64,000 bases of DNA, from contig JASANG010002745.1 of the NCBI GenBank assembly GCA_030248215.1, positions 85,123-149,122 of the forward strand, given 5' to 3'. Each line of letters starts with the position of its first letter. Position 1 is the stretch's first letter. The notes below the pieces were generated by a model. The model did no database searches. It was given only the letters and a program-made list of their open reading frames with translations, and was not told where the DNA came from. This DNA is from Enoplolaimus lenunculus. Taxonomy: Eukaryota; Nematoda; Enoplea; Enoplida; Thoracostomopsidae. The translations under genes were made by a program, and so were the position numbers. This document shows, piece by piece, positions 26,601-34,223 of this stretch.

Positions 26601-28406
26601 CCCGTCCCTGGTCGTTTGATGATTGAAGCCTTTTCCACACCCTTAACTAACGGCTTAAAATTTCCGCCGACCAACCTAATCCGACCAAGACAAAGGGTCT
26701 CGATTAAAAAACAACTTTAAATGCAGTATGCCCGTCTTTTTCGCGACGTTGTAAATAAATACTTGCTTACTGAAAAGTGGAAAAAATACCCCTCACAATT
26801 ATAGAGTAGTGCTTACAGGGCATTCACTGGCTCAGATGGAGTGGATGGCTTCCACCAGGAATGTATCTGACACAGTTAGCATTGGTTGTGCAACTATCTG
26901 GTAAATTCTTTATCCTATTTAATTTAGATACGATACAGTTACTATTCAGAATGTAGGTGCGGAATGTTAAAATCACTAAGCTAATTTTATTCAGGGTATT
27001 CTTCCAGCTATTTTTGTAATACCTGGGCCCGAAAGTTTTTGAAGCGAAAATCCGGTCAAGAATATTTCGGCGGAAACACCCGGAATAACCGAACCCGGAT
27101 GCAACTCTAGAAAATACCATTTAACGACACATGATTACCAGATCGTTCGTATATTAACATGTAATTTTAAACACTCATAATTTATTATATTATAACTGGA
27201 GAATTACGCAAAAAGCGTGCTTGACGTCCAAAACGTTACATTTTTAAGGTTAAAATAATTAACTCGGGTGCAAAATCATGAATGAAGAATTTCAACCCGC
27301 AAGGGGCAATCGAGTAGAAGGGAGGACTAGTAAACTGTCGCAAGGGCACTTTTTTACTTTCCAATCAGGTAGGTTGCCGCCTTCATGAACGCCCACACTA
27401 CGTAGCTGTCATTACTAAAAGATAAAAGAACACCTAAAATTTATAATAAAGTACTTTGATAGCGTGTTTCTAAAAGTGAAGTATGACAATAGCGATGTGC
27501 TGTACAAAATGTTTGCCGATGGCAATACCGATGCCGATTATTATTCTGAAATTTTGCCGACGCCAAAGCGACGCCGATTATTTTGAAATGTTACAAACGC
27601 CAAACCGAAGCCGATTCCAACTTTATTACGTACACAAAGCTTAATAAAAGATAGGATACTACATTACATCATTATATGAAGACTGAAACCCTAACCATCA
27701 CAAACGATTCAAATTTTATGAAACCGGTTTATTTGAATTCATTTTTTCAAACAAAAACGCAAAAGAGATAACAGTTTTCCTGATCAGACACACTGACACG
27801 ACAAAAAGTGAAACTGAAAGCAATCCAACTTACTGTTGTGTAAAAAGTATCGGTAAAGAATCGGCAATTTTGTTGCAGTGCCGATGCCGATACTCACGAA
27901 AAGTGTCGACTATTATCGATGCCGATGGCGATTAATCGGCTCATCAATAATGAGAACCGCTTACTTTAGTACGAATCTTAAATGTTCTGTTATTTGTTAA
28001 GAACCTGCTTAGCGTGAAAGTTTGGGACGACAGATTCTGTTCTGTTTAAAAGGCGTATACCACACTACTCTATAAATATAGGGGACATTTTGCGGGGATT
28101 AAACATTTACGTATTCTGAAAGAATTATAGATAAAACTTAAATTTGCAACATGCACAATTCGGATTCGGCAAGTTAGTAAATGAAAAAAGGGTTGGGGAG
28201 CTGGGTTGCGTGGACACGAGCCTATTTTCGAGTCGCACCGTCGAAAAAGTTGTACGCCTTTTTGCTGCGGGCTGACCCTACGTCGGCTGACACTAACCTG
28301 AGCCATTCGGTCCGATGACTGCCGTAAAGTTATCAAATGGTCCGATTAATTGTTTTCCTTTGTAAGATTTGTAGTTTTCCACTTCAATGGCTTTTAATTT
28401 AACCAT
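5613..28406 (-). CDS. SMC1: structural maintenance of chromosomes protein 1, cohesin core ATPase (3' end missing)
   Basis: Eighteen exons, all in phase: 28406-28298, 25693-25617, 23674-23531, 21714-21566, 20043-19875, 18356-18144, 15381-15273, 14045-13897, 13698-13484, 12819-12723, 12472-12356, 11848-11637, 10112-9950, 8292-8234, 7470-7275, 7000-6932, 6559-6426, 5734-5613. They give 2503 coding bases (834 codons plus one base) with no stop. Order: N-terminal ATPase half with Walker A, coiled coil, hinge (exons 12-13), and the start of the return coiled coil ([16 protein letters not shown] and the following exon). SMC1 pairs with SMC3 in the cohesin ring that holds sister chromatids. Animal SMC1 has about 1230 residues, so roughly 390, with the LSGGE signature and Walker B, are absent; the last exon ends at a donor (G|GTACTT), so they should lie further left. 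The introns are swollen by MITEs. Confidence 0.95.
5735..6425. other. SMC1 intron 17, nothing recognised
   Basis: About 690 bp between the last two SMC1 exons present. It has G-rich stretches (GGTGGCGGCGGAGTGGTG near 5918) but no element end, coding frame or RNA gene that I can support. Confidence 0.5.
7526..7806. mobile_element. family D MITE remnant (ATTCGG words)
   Basis: Begins (C)CGGGTGGCACCGAATCC and carries CCGAATCCGAATC words at both ends, with the shared interior (ATATCAACACAATACCAGCC). The right tip is lost. It lies just inside the SMC1 intron upstream of the exon at 7470. Confidence 0.7.
8645..9085. repeat. family M two-copy repeat, copy 1
   Basis: Shares long stretches with 24285-24625, including TTGGCACCGCTCCATCCGG, TACTTAAACAAAAAGTAACT and the flank with AAACCAGGGGGGGAGAG. 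It has no coding capacity or recognisable ends. Both copies lie in SMC1 introns in the same orientation. Confidence 0.7.
9178..9580. mobile_element. family H MITE (AATCGG words)
   Basis: Left end CAAGGTGCAACCGGAATTC, right end TTGCACCCTG, with AATCGGAATCGGAATTC close to the left end and its complement on the right. About 403 bp. The flanks GGCTTAGA and GGCTATGG agree only partly, so the target duplication is uncertain. Confidence 0.7.
9590..9818. mobile_element. family G MITE remnant
   Basis: Shares with 10784-11503, 14750-14985 and 16300-16612 the interior with ACATTACATGTCGTGTCTG, AAAACATCCAGCAAGTTAAA and ATACCGGAGCCGGAT, ending at GGTTACACCC. Only one end is clear. Confidence 0.6.
9950..11848 (-). 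CDS. SMC1: SMC1 exons 12-13: hinge domain
   Basis: The exon 11848-11637 encodes [40 protein letters not shown] and [14 protein letters not shown]. The exon 10112-9950 encodes [20 protein letters not shown] and [20 protein letters not shown] with LAFGG. This is the hinge through which SMC1 meets SMC3, and it is the best-conserved part of the window. The intron between them holds a family G element and a LINE tail. Confidence 0.95.
10150..10560 (+). mobile_element. 3' end of a non-LTR retrotransposon (LINE) with C-terminal zinc knuckle
   Basis: The frames encode the typical tail of a LINE ORF2: the motif [20 protein letters not shown] followed by [10 protein letters not shown] and FLGSMDSN, with an earlier piece [14 protein letters not shown] in a shifted or interrupted frame. 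The Cys-Cys-His-Cys spacing is the C-terminal zinc finger of jockey-like elements. The copy is 5'-truncated and ends in an (AAC)n-like tail at ~10540-10556. It sits in the SMC1 intron between the hinge exons. Confidence 0.75.
10784..11503. mobile_element. family G MITE, long copy
   Basis: Left end AAGGTGCGACCGGATATC, right end CCGGTCGCACGCTGG, with CCGGCTC words at both ends. The middle (about 10965-11400) is unrelated to the shorter copies and includes a short CTAAGCCTAAGC run, so something has inserted inside it. No target duplication is clear. Confidence 0.55.
12857..13264. mobile_element. family A MITE in an SMC1 intron (TTCCGG words)
   Basis: Ends CAGGGTGCACCGGAATTCC and GTTGCACCCTG. 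The flanks ACGGATAT (12849-12856) and ACAGATAT (13265-13272) agree at 7 of 8 positions. It shares its interior with the copy at 673. It lies 38 bp upstream of the SMC1 exon at 12819, that is, close to that exon's acceptor. Confidence 0.85.
14222..14588. mobile_element. family D MITE (ATTCGG words)
   Basis: Ends CAGGGTGGGACGCAATCC and GTTGCAACCCTG. The flanks GGCTTAAC (14214-14221) and CGCTCAAC (14589-14596) match at 6 of 8. The interior has the family phrases with ATTTCGCGCCCGACCTC and GAACATTGTTGGATTTGG. 367 bp, no coding capacity. Confidence 0.75.
14750..14985. mobile_element. family G MITE remnant
   Basis: Carries CCAGCGGTATTGTAACCCAA, ACATTTATGTGTGACAG and CCGGCAAGTTAAAATACCGG, ending TATTGCACCTTGG. 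Partial copy within the large SMC1 intron 14046-15272. Confidence 0.5.
15273..15381 (-). CDS. SMC1: SMC1 exon 7: coiled coil
   Basis: After acceptor CCTTTAAG the frame reads [18 protein letters not shown] and ends KSLRQFA, matching the family stretch with RPQYIKAKENTSH. The 109 bp length fits the phases on both sides. The donor is GTTCTT, a weak 5' splice site, so the downstream boundary is less sure than the others. Confidence 0.75.
15880..16265. mobile_element. family F MITE remnant (TTCCTG words)
   Basis: Left end GTGTTCCAACGGAATTC. The right part has three near-perfect copies of GTTCCTGTTCCGGTAAAAAT at 16189-16255. Related to the copies at 17291 and 20773. Ends are worn. Confidence 0.55.
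16300..16612. mobile_element. family G MITE remnant
   Basis: Contains ATTACATGTACGACAG, AAACATTCAGCAAGTTAAGA and ATACCGGAGCCGGATGTCG, ending CCGAGGGCACCTTG. It is in the same SMC1 intron as the preceding family F remnant. Confidence 0.5.
17291..17664. mobile_element. family F MITE (TTCCTG words)
   Basis: Left end CAGGGTTCCAACAGGAAC, right end TTCCAGTGTAACCCTG, with GGAACAGGAACCGGAATTTG on the left and its complement on the right. 374 bp. The flanks GTAACTAC and ATACATAC agree at only about half the positions. Confidence 0.7.
17995..18100. mobile_element. family H MITE fragment
   Basis: AATCGGAATCGGTACTCG and AATCGGAATCGGAATTCC words, ending at GATTGCACCCGATG. Only one tip is visible. It lies 44 bp past the SMC1 exon that ends at 18144. 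Confidence 0.45.
18526..19738. repeat. family L repeat, copy 1, with internal ~140 bp tandem units and a MITE insertion
   Basis: Begins near AACCAGTCGTAGTTGTACT followed by the small palindrome GAGCGAAGCTC, and ends near AGGTTAACATCCCAGGATAA. Inside are about four units containing GCTAATATGCAAATTAGC and a cue with CTTGTAACCCTAAT. A family F element (18667-19027) interrupts it. The second copy is at 59067-59566. A Helitron-like or satellite-bearing element is possible; ends are not defined well enough to decide. Confidence 0.65.
18667..19027. mobile_element. family F MITE nested in family L
   Basis: Left end CAGGGTTCCAACAGGAAC. The right side carries GGTTCCTGCATCGTAAAATG and worn TIR sequence to ~19027. 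The family L copy at 59067 lacks it at this point, which supports its being a later insertion. Confidence 0.65.
20176..20601. mobile_element. family B MITE (CATCGG words)
   Basis: Flanked by identical 8-mers CATTTTAT (20168-20175 and 20602-20609). The right end is GCATCCCTA; the left end TATGTGCCGATTAATCGG has lost the GGG of TAGGGATG. CATCGG words lie in both subterminal parts. 426 bp in the SMC1 intron next to the exon at 20043. Confidence 0.88.
20773..21162. mobile_element. family F MITE (TTCCTG words)
   Basis: Left end CAGCGTTCCAACAGGAAC, right end GGTGGAACCCTG. The flanks GTAGCAAG (20765-20772) and GCAGCAAG (21163-21170) agree at 7 of 8. A degraded relative follows directly at ~21171-21505. 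Confidence 0.8.
21566..21714 (-). CDS. SMC1: SMC1 exon 4: Q-loop exon
   Basis: Encodes [20 protein letters not shown] followed by [13 protein letters not shown] and [13 protein letters not shown]. The Q-loop glutamine is kept. The usual phenylalanine before it (FLVFQG in the SMC1 sequences I know) is proline here, codon CCA. Phase with the exons at 23531 and 20043 is exact. Confidence 0.93.
21937..22318. mobile_element. family B MITE nested in family I
   Basis: Ends TAGGGATGTGCTGATAC and CCACATCCCTA with CATCGG-type words. The related sequence at 26940-26990 reads straight through this point (CTACATTCTGAATAGTAAC in reverse), an occupied/empty-site pair. The right target copy appears partly deleted. 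Confidence 0.8.
22467..23180. mobile_element. family C element with long terminal inverted repeats (TCTCGG words)
   Basis: Ends CAGGGATGTGCGGTCTCGG and GATCGCACATCCCTG; the inner sequence is TCTCGGTCTCGG at both ends. Complementarity continues about 200 bp inward on each side (for example CATAATGAAATGTTGCAT against ATGCAACGTTTCATTATG), so it is foldback-like. 714 bp, no coding capacity. No matching target duplication was seen. Confidence 0.8.
23707..24096. mobile_element. family E MITE
   Basis: Ends CAGGGATCGACCGCATATCC and CCGATCTCTG. Perfect 8 bp target duplication ATCACAAT (23699-23706 and 24097-24104). Subterminal CCGGTTCCGG-type words. 390 bp, only 32 bp upstream of the SMC1 exon start at 23674, beside the acceptor. 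Confidence 0.9.
24285..24625. repeat. family M two-copy repeat, copy 2
   Basis: Matches 8645-9085 through AAACCAGGGGAGAAAAAAAT, CCTTACTTAAAAAAAGTAAC and CTGGCACCGCTCCATCCGG. It ends near GAGCGAATAGGTAACAACGG. No function seen. Confidence 0.65.
24860..25165. mobile_element. family D MITE remnant
   Basis: Has TTCGGGTTCGAATTCGGC on the left and GGATTCGGATTCGGTC near the right end, with the interior phrase AAGTTCGGCAATAAATG. Both tips are decayed. Confidence 0.6.
25204..25434. mobile_element. family E MITE, short copy
   Basis: Ends CAGGGATCGACTGGATATT and CCGTCGATCCCTG. The flanks ATTAGAGC and GTTACAGC match at 6 of 8. CCGGAACCGGAT words at both ends. 231 bp against 390 bp for the copy at 23707. 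It starts about 180 bp past the SMC1 exon at 25617. Confidence 0.8.
25617..25693 (-). CDS. SMC1: SMC1 exon 2: Walker A lysine and first helix
   Basis: Acceptor CTTTACAG, then [20 protein letters not shown] and RVRKIS, then donor GTAAGT. It carries the Walker A Lys and Ser that bind ATP phosphates and magnesium. The 77 bp exon is flanked by a 2.6 kb intron upstream and a 1.9 kb intron downstream, both full of small elements. Confidence 0.95.
25818..26468. mobile_element. two family A MITE pieces in tandem
   Basis: 25818-26200 is a worn copy opening CACGGTGCAACCGGGATT. 26262-26468 is a right half with TTCCGG units (near 26425) ending CCGGTTGCACCCTG. The two share the interior phrase with AATTTTTGGTGAAATGC in opposite orientation. 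They lie in SMC1 intron 1. Confidence 0.65.
26840..27113. mobile_element. family I element, reverse copy
   Basis: Ends GAACCCGGATGCAACTCTAG. The interior has TACAGTTACTATTCAGAATG, which is the uninterrupted version of the site occupied by the family B element at 21937-22318. Left limit approximate. Confidence 0.6.
27488..27952. mobile_element. family B MITE, degenerate copy
   Basis: GCGATGTGCTG at the left and GGCTCATCA at the right are worn tips. The interior contains CCGATGCCGATTATTATT, the ACTACATTACATCATTAT phrase and GTGCCGATGCCGATACTC. Located in SMC1 intron 1. Confidence 0.65.
28298..28406 (-). CDS. SMC1: SMC1 exon 1: start codon and first half of Walker A
   Basis: Start codon at 28406-28404. 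The exon encodes [20 protein letters not shown] and continues to VIGPNGSG, matching the N terminus of animal SMC1 residue for residue in spacing. The donor GTTAGT splits the glycine codon, which is completed at 25693; the joined motif is GPNGSGKSN, the Walker A loop. Confidence 0.95.
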
Positions 28407-28604
28407 TATATATTACACTGACGAAATAAAGTGTATAAATAACAGCGAAACAAAATTTCAAATCAATGTGCTACACAATTCTCTTCGGCCTCATATTTTG
28501 CAAATATTGCATATTCACAGTTCGATGTGACAAAACCTAACGCAACAGTTGAGTCCGAAATTCGTATTTGTACATACGTATTGCCTGCGTGCACAATACG
28601 TCAA

Positions 28605-29340
28605 AAGTCAAAGTCAAAAGTTTATTCGCCGATTAAACATACATACGTATTTAAGATACGAATATGAATAGGCAAGTAAAATAAGTTGAAAAGGAGGGGC
28701 AAACCTCTCTAACATCCAACCGAAATCGATCTATAATTTTGAAGTCCGTCGCGAGGGAGTGGTCGAAGAAACTGGGCAAGAGAACCTGCTCGGGTAACCG
28801 GGAGGCCATTTATATTGTTAGGTAGGCTATTCCAGGAGGAGACAACACGATAGAAGAACGAACCACGATCAGCTAAATAAAAGAACTTCAGAAAATTCAA
28901 GCTAAGGTCGTTTTTCCTGGTGCGAGAAGTTCCAGAAAACTGCAAACAACTATATATATGCAGATCAAGTTCCTTAAAAATAAGCTTATACATGGCTAAA
29001 TCGGACTTTAGTCGGCGATATTCTAACGATTCAAGGTCAGGTTCCCCTAGCCTAGAACGGTAAGTTTTGTCTCCTAATTTAAATTTGAAATAGAGTCTTC
29101 TAGTAAAATAGCGCTGTACTTTCTCAATTTTGTCAATATCACACAGCAAAACAGGGTTCTATACATTTGAACAATAATCCAATTAGGTGGAATGGGTGAC
29201 AGGTATTTTATTTTATCCAATATTTTATTTACATCATAAGAAGGTATATTTGGACGAAAAATACATGTGCCCAACATTTTTGGCGAGCTAGACATGTGTG
29301 TGTCCAAAGGATAAACTACGCCTAGATGGCTCACGTAGAA
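28605..29340 (-). mobile_element. 3' end of a CR1/L2-like LINE
   Basis: A 146-codon frame at 28709-29149 encodes the typical C-terminal region after the reverse transcriptase: IEKVQRYFTRRLYFK, LESLEYRRLKSDLAMYKLIF, and FFYRVVSSWNSLPNNI. An earlier frame (29074-29334) starts with SHLGVVYPLD. The copy is 5'-truncated. A short GTCAAAGTCAAAAG tail-like repeat lies at 28602-28620. It sits just upstream of the SMC1 start codon (28406). Confidence 0.8.
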
Positions 29341-30185
29341 GATTAAAAGTCTCCATACTAATATTCATTTTACATAACCTAGCATCTGTCTATATTCTTG
29401 TTTTCAGACTCTCTTTTTCCATTTCTCGCATGTTTACTTCCGCCTAATTTTGCCCCGTGTGTTCATTTTTGGCATTTCTATAGGTACTTATCTTGTCGGG
29501 TTATTATTAAGTGAGTTAGCAATCAAGAGATTTATTAGTAATTAGCGATAAAAGTTGGTAAAAACTAGAATTGAAAGAACCTATACTAAGGGGCTTTTAT
29601 TCCATTCTTTTACATTGAAGTCTTATTACTTGTCATTAAAACAAGTTGAGCTCTGAACTAGACCTAGCATACACAAGTATGCATCTTTTTGACCCGTTCA
29701 AAACTTGAAGGATCCCATTTCATCGGAACATAGCATTTGGCTAGTACATTGGAGTCAAATATCCATTGGTCAATACCTGTCAACAGTCAAGTCATGATAA
29801 TGACGCGTCGAAATTCGATTCTGCTTACACGCCTTTGACCTATCTAGCAACATTACCAAATTTGCGCCTAAATGATACCTAGCTAAGTTATAACTCGTTA
29901 GCCCAACCTACGTGTAAATGACGGTTTACGATGGCAAGTGATATCAGTAGTTGTTCCTATTTGTTTAATCACTATATACATACTCCAACAAGATCGACGT
30001 TATACATAGGCGCATCACTTCCATTTTTACTTTTTCATTTACTTAGTGAAAGTTTTCCAATTTTTTTGTATAAAACAGTATTGTTTTGTTGCATATATCT
30101 TGACAATACTCAGAACTGTTGGAAAGTTCATGAGTCATGAAGTCCAAATAAATTCTTTTTTACAATTTCCTAATGTCTTGCAGTT

Positions 30186-30446
30186 TTAACTTGCAGCTTT
30201 TGCCGCTGTTGCTGCGAATGCTCCCCAACAATGTAGGATATAGTTGAAAATTTGTTGTGTTCTGAAAAGTGTAACACTGCGATCGCAAATTGTTTCAACG
30301 TCGTTTATGAATACATGCGTCAATCTTAAGAAAAATTTAACAGATTCGGCAAATGCACAAATTATAGTGGCGTCACTCATATGATTCGCGGAAACATTGC
30401 AGCTACTTGATGTCTTTGAGTACAGCGCTGTGATAGAGACTGTCAT
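30186..30446 (-). CDS. unassigned small ORF
   Basis: 86 codons from MTVSITALYSKTSSSCNVSA to GAFAATAAKAAS and a stop. Mixed composition with hydrophobic stretches and no recognisable domain. An overlapping ATG in another frame (MENDS) lies seven bases upstream. A host exon is possible but I have no family match. It lies between the SMC1 and SARNP starts. Confidence 0.2.
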   Translation of the reverse strand: MTVSITALYSKTSSSCNVSANHMSDATIICAFAESVKFFLRLTHVFINDVETICDRSVTLFRTQQIFNYILHCWGAFAATAAKAAS

Positions 30447-30635
30447 TTTCCATTTTTCCTTATGTTGATTTCGTGAGTAGTCTTCGTGATTTCTTTTTTG
30501 ATGGTGTTTGTTTGCATCAAAGATCTGTGCAATTACTGATACAACAGCGACGGATCAAGAATTCTCTAGTAGGGAGGAAGAATCGAAGTTGAGTTTGATA
30601 TATCTCTTGCGTCTAGGTTATCCGATCCCACCCTT

Positions 30636-30875
30636 ATGAAGTGCGAGACGGACCCCATTGTAAATTATTTTATCAGTTTACAAAAAATGGAAGAAAGTGA
30701 AATTGTTGCTTTGACAACTGGTCAAGAACAAGAGCGAAAATTTCGAAAGAAAGCCCAGACACATCGTGAACAAAGTATATTGTTGAACCAAATGCAGTTT
30801 TCAAAATTGGTTTTGTTTTGGTCGTGCCTGCGGTTGCCTTCATCTTCTCCAAAACACAAATCTGCTAGACCTTAG
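30636..30875 (+). CDS. unassigned small ORF
   Basis: 79 codons with a charged middle (EESEIVALTTGQEQERKFRK then KAQTHREQSILLNQMQF) and a hydrophobic end. It could be an exon; neither a convincing donor nor a family was found. Confidence 0.2.
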   Translation: MKCETDPIVNYFISLQKMEESEIVALTTGQEQERKFRKKAQTHREQSILLNQMQFSKLVLFWSCLRLPSSSPKHKSARP

Positions 30876-31760
30876 AGTAAAAAATAGCTTCGTTTAGCGC
30901 CATTATATGTAATGTTGTCCAGCTGCAAGCATATGCTACATTAGTAGCAATATAAAAAATCTGTGCACGAGACGCGAGGTACGTGTTTTGCGTTCAAATT
31001 TGCGAAAAACTTAATTTTTGGTTTCTTTAATGAGTTTTTACATAGAATTTGCGGTGATGTGGACGAATTTTACAGAATCGGCAAAAAATGTTATTATACA
31101 CAGATTTTTAGTACGTACAAGGATTTGTAGATAAGAATACTAAAGCACTGGCTTAGATATGATTATGTTCCAAACATTGAACCTGACCTGTGCTACAGAG
31201 GTTGAAAGACATAGCTAAAAGGTAGCAATAATCGGTTGTGAGTGCCATCGCGATGCTGAGTTTGAGAACAATTAGAAAAATAAAGTCATGTGATTCGCAT
31301 ACTCTGAACTCGCTGTTAAAATTGAAAACCAGAGGTTCTAACAATTGTTTTTGTTCTTTTTTACCATTTGTCTAGTCAAGTAGATTGTTATTGTCTCAAA
31401 AGCATTGTTAGCTTTGGACTTCGCAATTTGGCCCAGCTTTAAGGCTAAAATATTCGAAAATGTGAGTTGTTGGCACGTGCTATTCCAAAGTGATCTGGTT
31501 TTTATGGCTAGTACGCTTTGGAGTGGGAACGCCGAATTCGGCAGGTTTAATTCAAGTAATACGAACAAATAATATATACTACAGCGTATACAAAAGCCTC
31601 TGAAGCATATTGCAGCAAATGTAGTGACTTAGAGTAGGGATGTGCCGATTAGTCTGATCGATATCGATATAAAAATCGGTACTTTTCGTGAGTATCGGCA
31701 ACGCGTTGCAGAACAACTGCCGATACAGATAATTTTTTCCACGTGGCAGTGAGCTGGAAT

Positions 31761-32088
31761 TAGGGTGCGACCAAAATTATTAAAATGCCAGAACCGGAAC
31801 CGGAAAGTTTGTTAAAAAATGCCGGAACCGGAAAACAAAAAATTATTGTTACGCAAAAATTCATTTTAACATGATCAATTACAAAGTATGATGGTAATAC
31901 ACGCCCAGACAACTTCAGAAAAATAAGTTGCAATAATATGTCAATTTTTTAAACATTCGAATCAGAAAAAGTTTTCAATACCGAAAATACTGAAAAATCC
32001 GGTGAAAAAACAGCGGATTTTTTACCAGAACCGGATAGTGAAAAATACCGGATTTCCGGACCGCAACCGGGATTCCGGGTGCACCCTG
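31761..32088. mobile_element. family A MITE nested in family B (TTCCGG words)
   Basis: Ends TAGGGTGCGACC and GGGTGCACCCTG. Perfect 8 bp target duplication GCTGGAAT (31753-31760 and 32089-32096), which is itself family B interior sequence. CCGGAACCGGAA words lie near the left end. 328 bp. Confidence 0.9.
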
Positions 32089-32164
32089 GCTGGAATGCTG
32101 TCAATTTACAATCTCTTTCGAAAGTGTGCGGGTTGTATCTATAAGTCATCACTTTTGTCATAAT

Positions 32165-34015
32165 CGTCTTTTTTGCCGCCGTCCTCCCAGACTACTGGGG
32201 TTGGCGGGGCACCCCTCAATTAACACGCGCTATGGGTCACGGTCCAGTGTGTCGCTTGCAGTATCCCAGGTGTTTTGGGGACGTCTTTTTGGCCTCGTTA
32301 CATCCACTTCGTATTGATACGGCTGCTTGATGGGGTGGTCTACACCACTCCTTTGCAGGTGACCAAACCAATGCAGTTCTTAATCTCGATCCCTTGCATT
32401 ATCGAACTACCAATGCCGAGACGGCTGAAAATCTCTACAGCAGGCAGCCAATCAGCAGTCCCACACCGCACATCATTTGCGCCATACGCCTCTCTACACT
32501 GACGAGATGTCGGGATGTGATTGCTGATATAACCCATGTTTCACACGAGTAGAGGAGAACAGGGCGCACACAGAATGTGTAGATTACGCCCCGTTGTCTC
32601 ATGGAGAAGCCTCTCTTGCCCAGTAGAGATCCGTACGGTTTGCGAAAAGCTAACCATGCCTTCTGAATTCTATCAAGCACCTATCTCTGTCTCTCCATTG
32701 GCGTCCAAGCTTTGCGAAACGGTTGGTGAACTTGTGAACCACCTCCAGGTCTCCGAAGGTCGGCCGCTGAATGTTCACAACCTGCTCAATCTTGCATCGT
32801 GAGCACAGGACAGTACCAACGTAGTACGACAGATTCCTACTAAATTCCCGTGCACCTCATGGGAACCCACTTGGTACACCTACCGCAGACAATTGAGTGG
32901 TTCCATACTCTTTTTCCACAAACGCCACAAGGGTCTATTTCTGCATCGCCAACAGTATTGTGAGGCATACTCATGCATACTCATGGCCTTCGTTTTTCTG
33001 ATATTTACACGTAGGCTCTTACGCTCCATAGCCTTCTTGCACGCTGTGTACTTTTCCGTCGCCGCTTCAGCTGTGGTTGCCGCTAGCGCAATGTCATCTG
33101 CATACAGAAGTTCCAAGACGTTTCTGTGTCTGACGCTTTTGGTCACGTAGTCCATGACTGTGATTAATAATAAAGGGCTGAGAATTGATCCTTGGTGCAC
33201 CTCGATCGACACATCAAACTCCTCTGACAGTTGCCCATCCACCAAAACTGCTGTCCTACAACCAACATATGTAGCCATTACTGATCTGATGTACAGATCC
33301 GTACTTTTTGGGCTCTCAGAGCTTCAACGATTACAGGGCGCGGTACGTGGTCAAACGCTTTCTCCAAATCCACGAATATCCAGTGCAGCTGTGTTTTCTT
33401 GGCCAAAAATTTCTCACAGAGTTGTCTAGTTTCAGAAACAGCATCTGTTGTACCTCTCTCAGACACAAATCCGAACTGTATATTGTCGAATCCACTCCCG
33501 CAGCTTGGTCTCCAAAAGCTTTTCCACAACTTTGAAGGAGTGCTGAAGCAACTTAACACCACGGAAAGAATTCGGTGAGATGGGATCTCGTTTGCCTTTG
33601 TATAACGAGACTAGCGCACTCCGTTGAAGCGTAGCCGGCAACATTCCATGGACCAGAAGGTTATTAGCGACACGACTTAGCACGACAATCCCAACATCAA
33701 CGGATGACTTGATCATAGCCGTATTAACCCCAGAAGCACCCGCCGCCTTGAAGCCTTGCATCTTGCTTAGTGTTGTTTTGATCTCTACATCAGTAAATTG
33801 TGGGAGCGGACCAGAGGTCATCGGTAACTCGTCAGCCGCAAAGCTGTTTTCAGCATTCATTATATTATCGAAATGCCATTTCCAGATTTTCTTTCGATCA
33901 TCTACACTAACGTGTAGCTTGCCTTCGACATCTCTGATGACATTAGCTCCGACCACGTCGATATATATATTTGCTGAAGTGCACGTCATCCTTAAGTTTG
34001 TACGTTCGTAGCTTT
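32165..34015 (-). mobile_element. non-LTR retrotransposon (LINE) reverse transcriptase remnant
   Basis: Frames at 33989-33459, 33562-33278, 33278-32880 and 32680-32435 encode successive reverse transcriptase parts: LVSLYKGKRDP and FRGVKLLQH (fingers), FVDLEKAFDHVPR (block A aspartate), EVHQGSILSPLL, LLYADDIALAA (catalytic YADD) and RVNIRKTKAM, then the after-domain GFSMRQRGVIY and LLYSCETWV. The frame changes at least three times, so it is dead, but the catalytic motifs are still legible. The clade is not assigned. It is inserted in a family B MITE. Confidence 0.85.
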
Positions 34016-34223
34016 GGAACTGGTTTCGTAGGCTTTTGTACTAAAGCATTGATCCTGAAGTCAGTTAAGCTTGCCTTTTATGTGCTTTGTTGACGCTGCG
34101 TGGTTAATCCAAAAATTCAATGCGACAACCGTAGTAACATTGGAATCGGAAATGGTTCGGCAAATTTTAAAAATAAACATCCGTAGCAATGTACGCAAAA
34201 ATGTTGATATCGGCACATCTCTA

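Larger units (their letters stand above)
31635..34223. mobile_element. family B MITE split by a family A MITE and a LINE
   Basis: The left tip TAGGGATGTGCCGATTAGTC is at 31635 and the right tip ATCGGCACATCTCTA at 34209-34223. The family B interior appears in order in the gaps: GGCAGTGAGCTGGAAT before 31761, GCTGGAATGCTGTCAATTT after 32088, and TGGAATCGG with CGGCAAATTTTAAAAATAA after ~34130. Outer flanks ACTTAGAG and CTTTAGAC match weakly. Confidence 0.7.

Noticed and set aside
26361-26674. Overlapping long minus-strand frames with Gly/Ser/Pro-rich translation.
   Set aside because: They translate the TTCCGG and AATCGG words of MITE ends, not a gene.
32126-33535. Plus-strand frames across the LINE remnant.
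   Set aside because: They are antisense to legible reverse transcriptase motifs.
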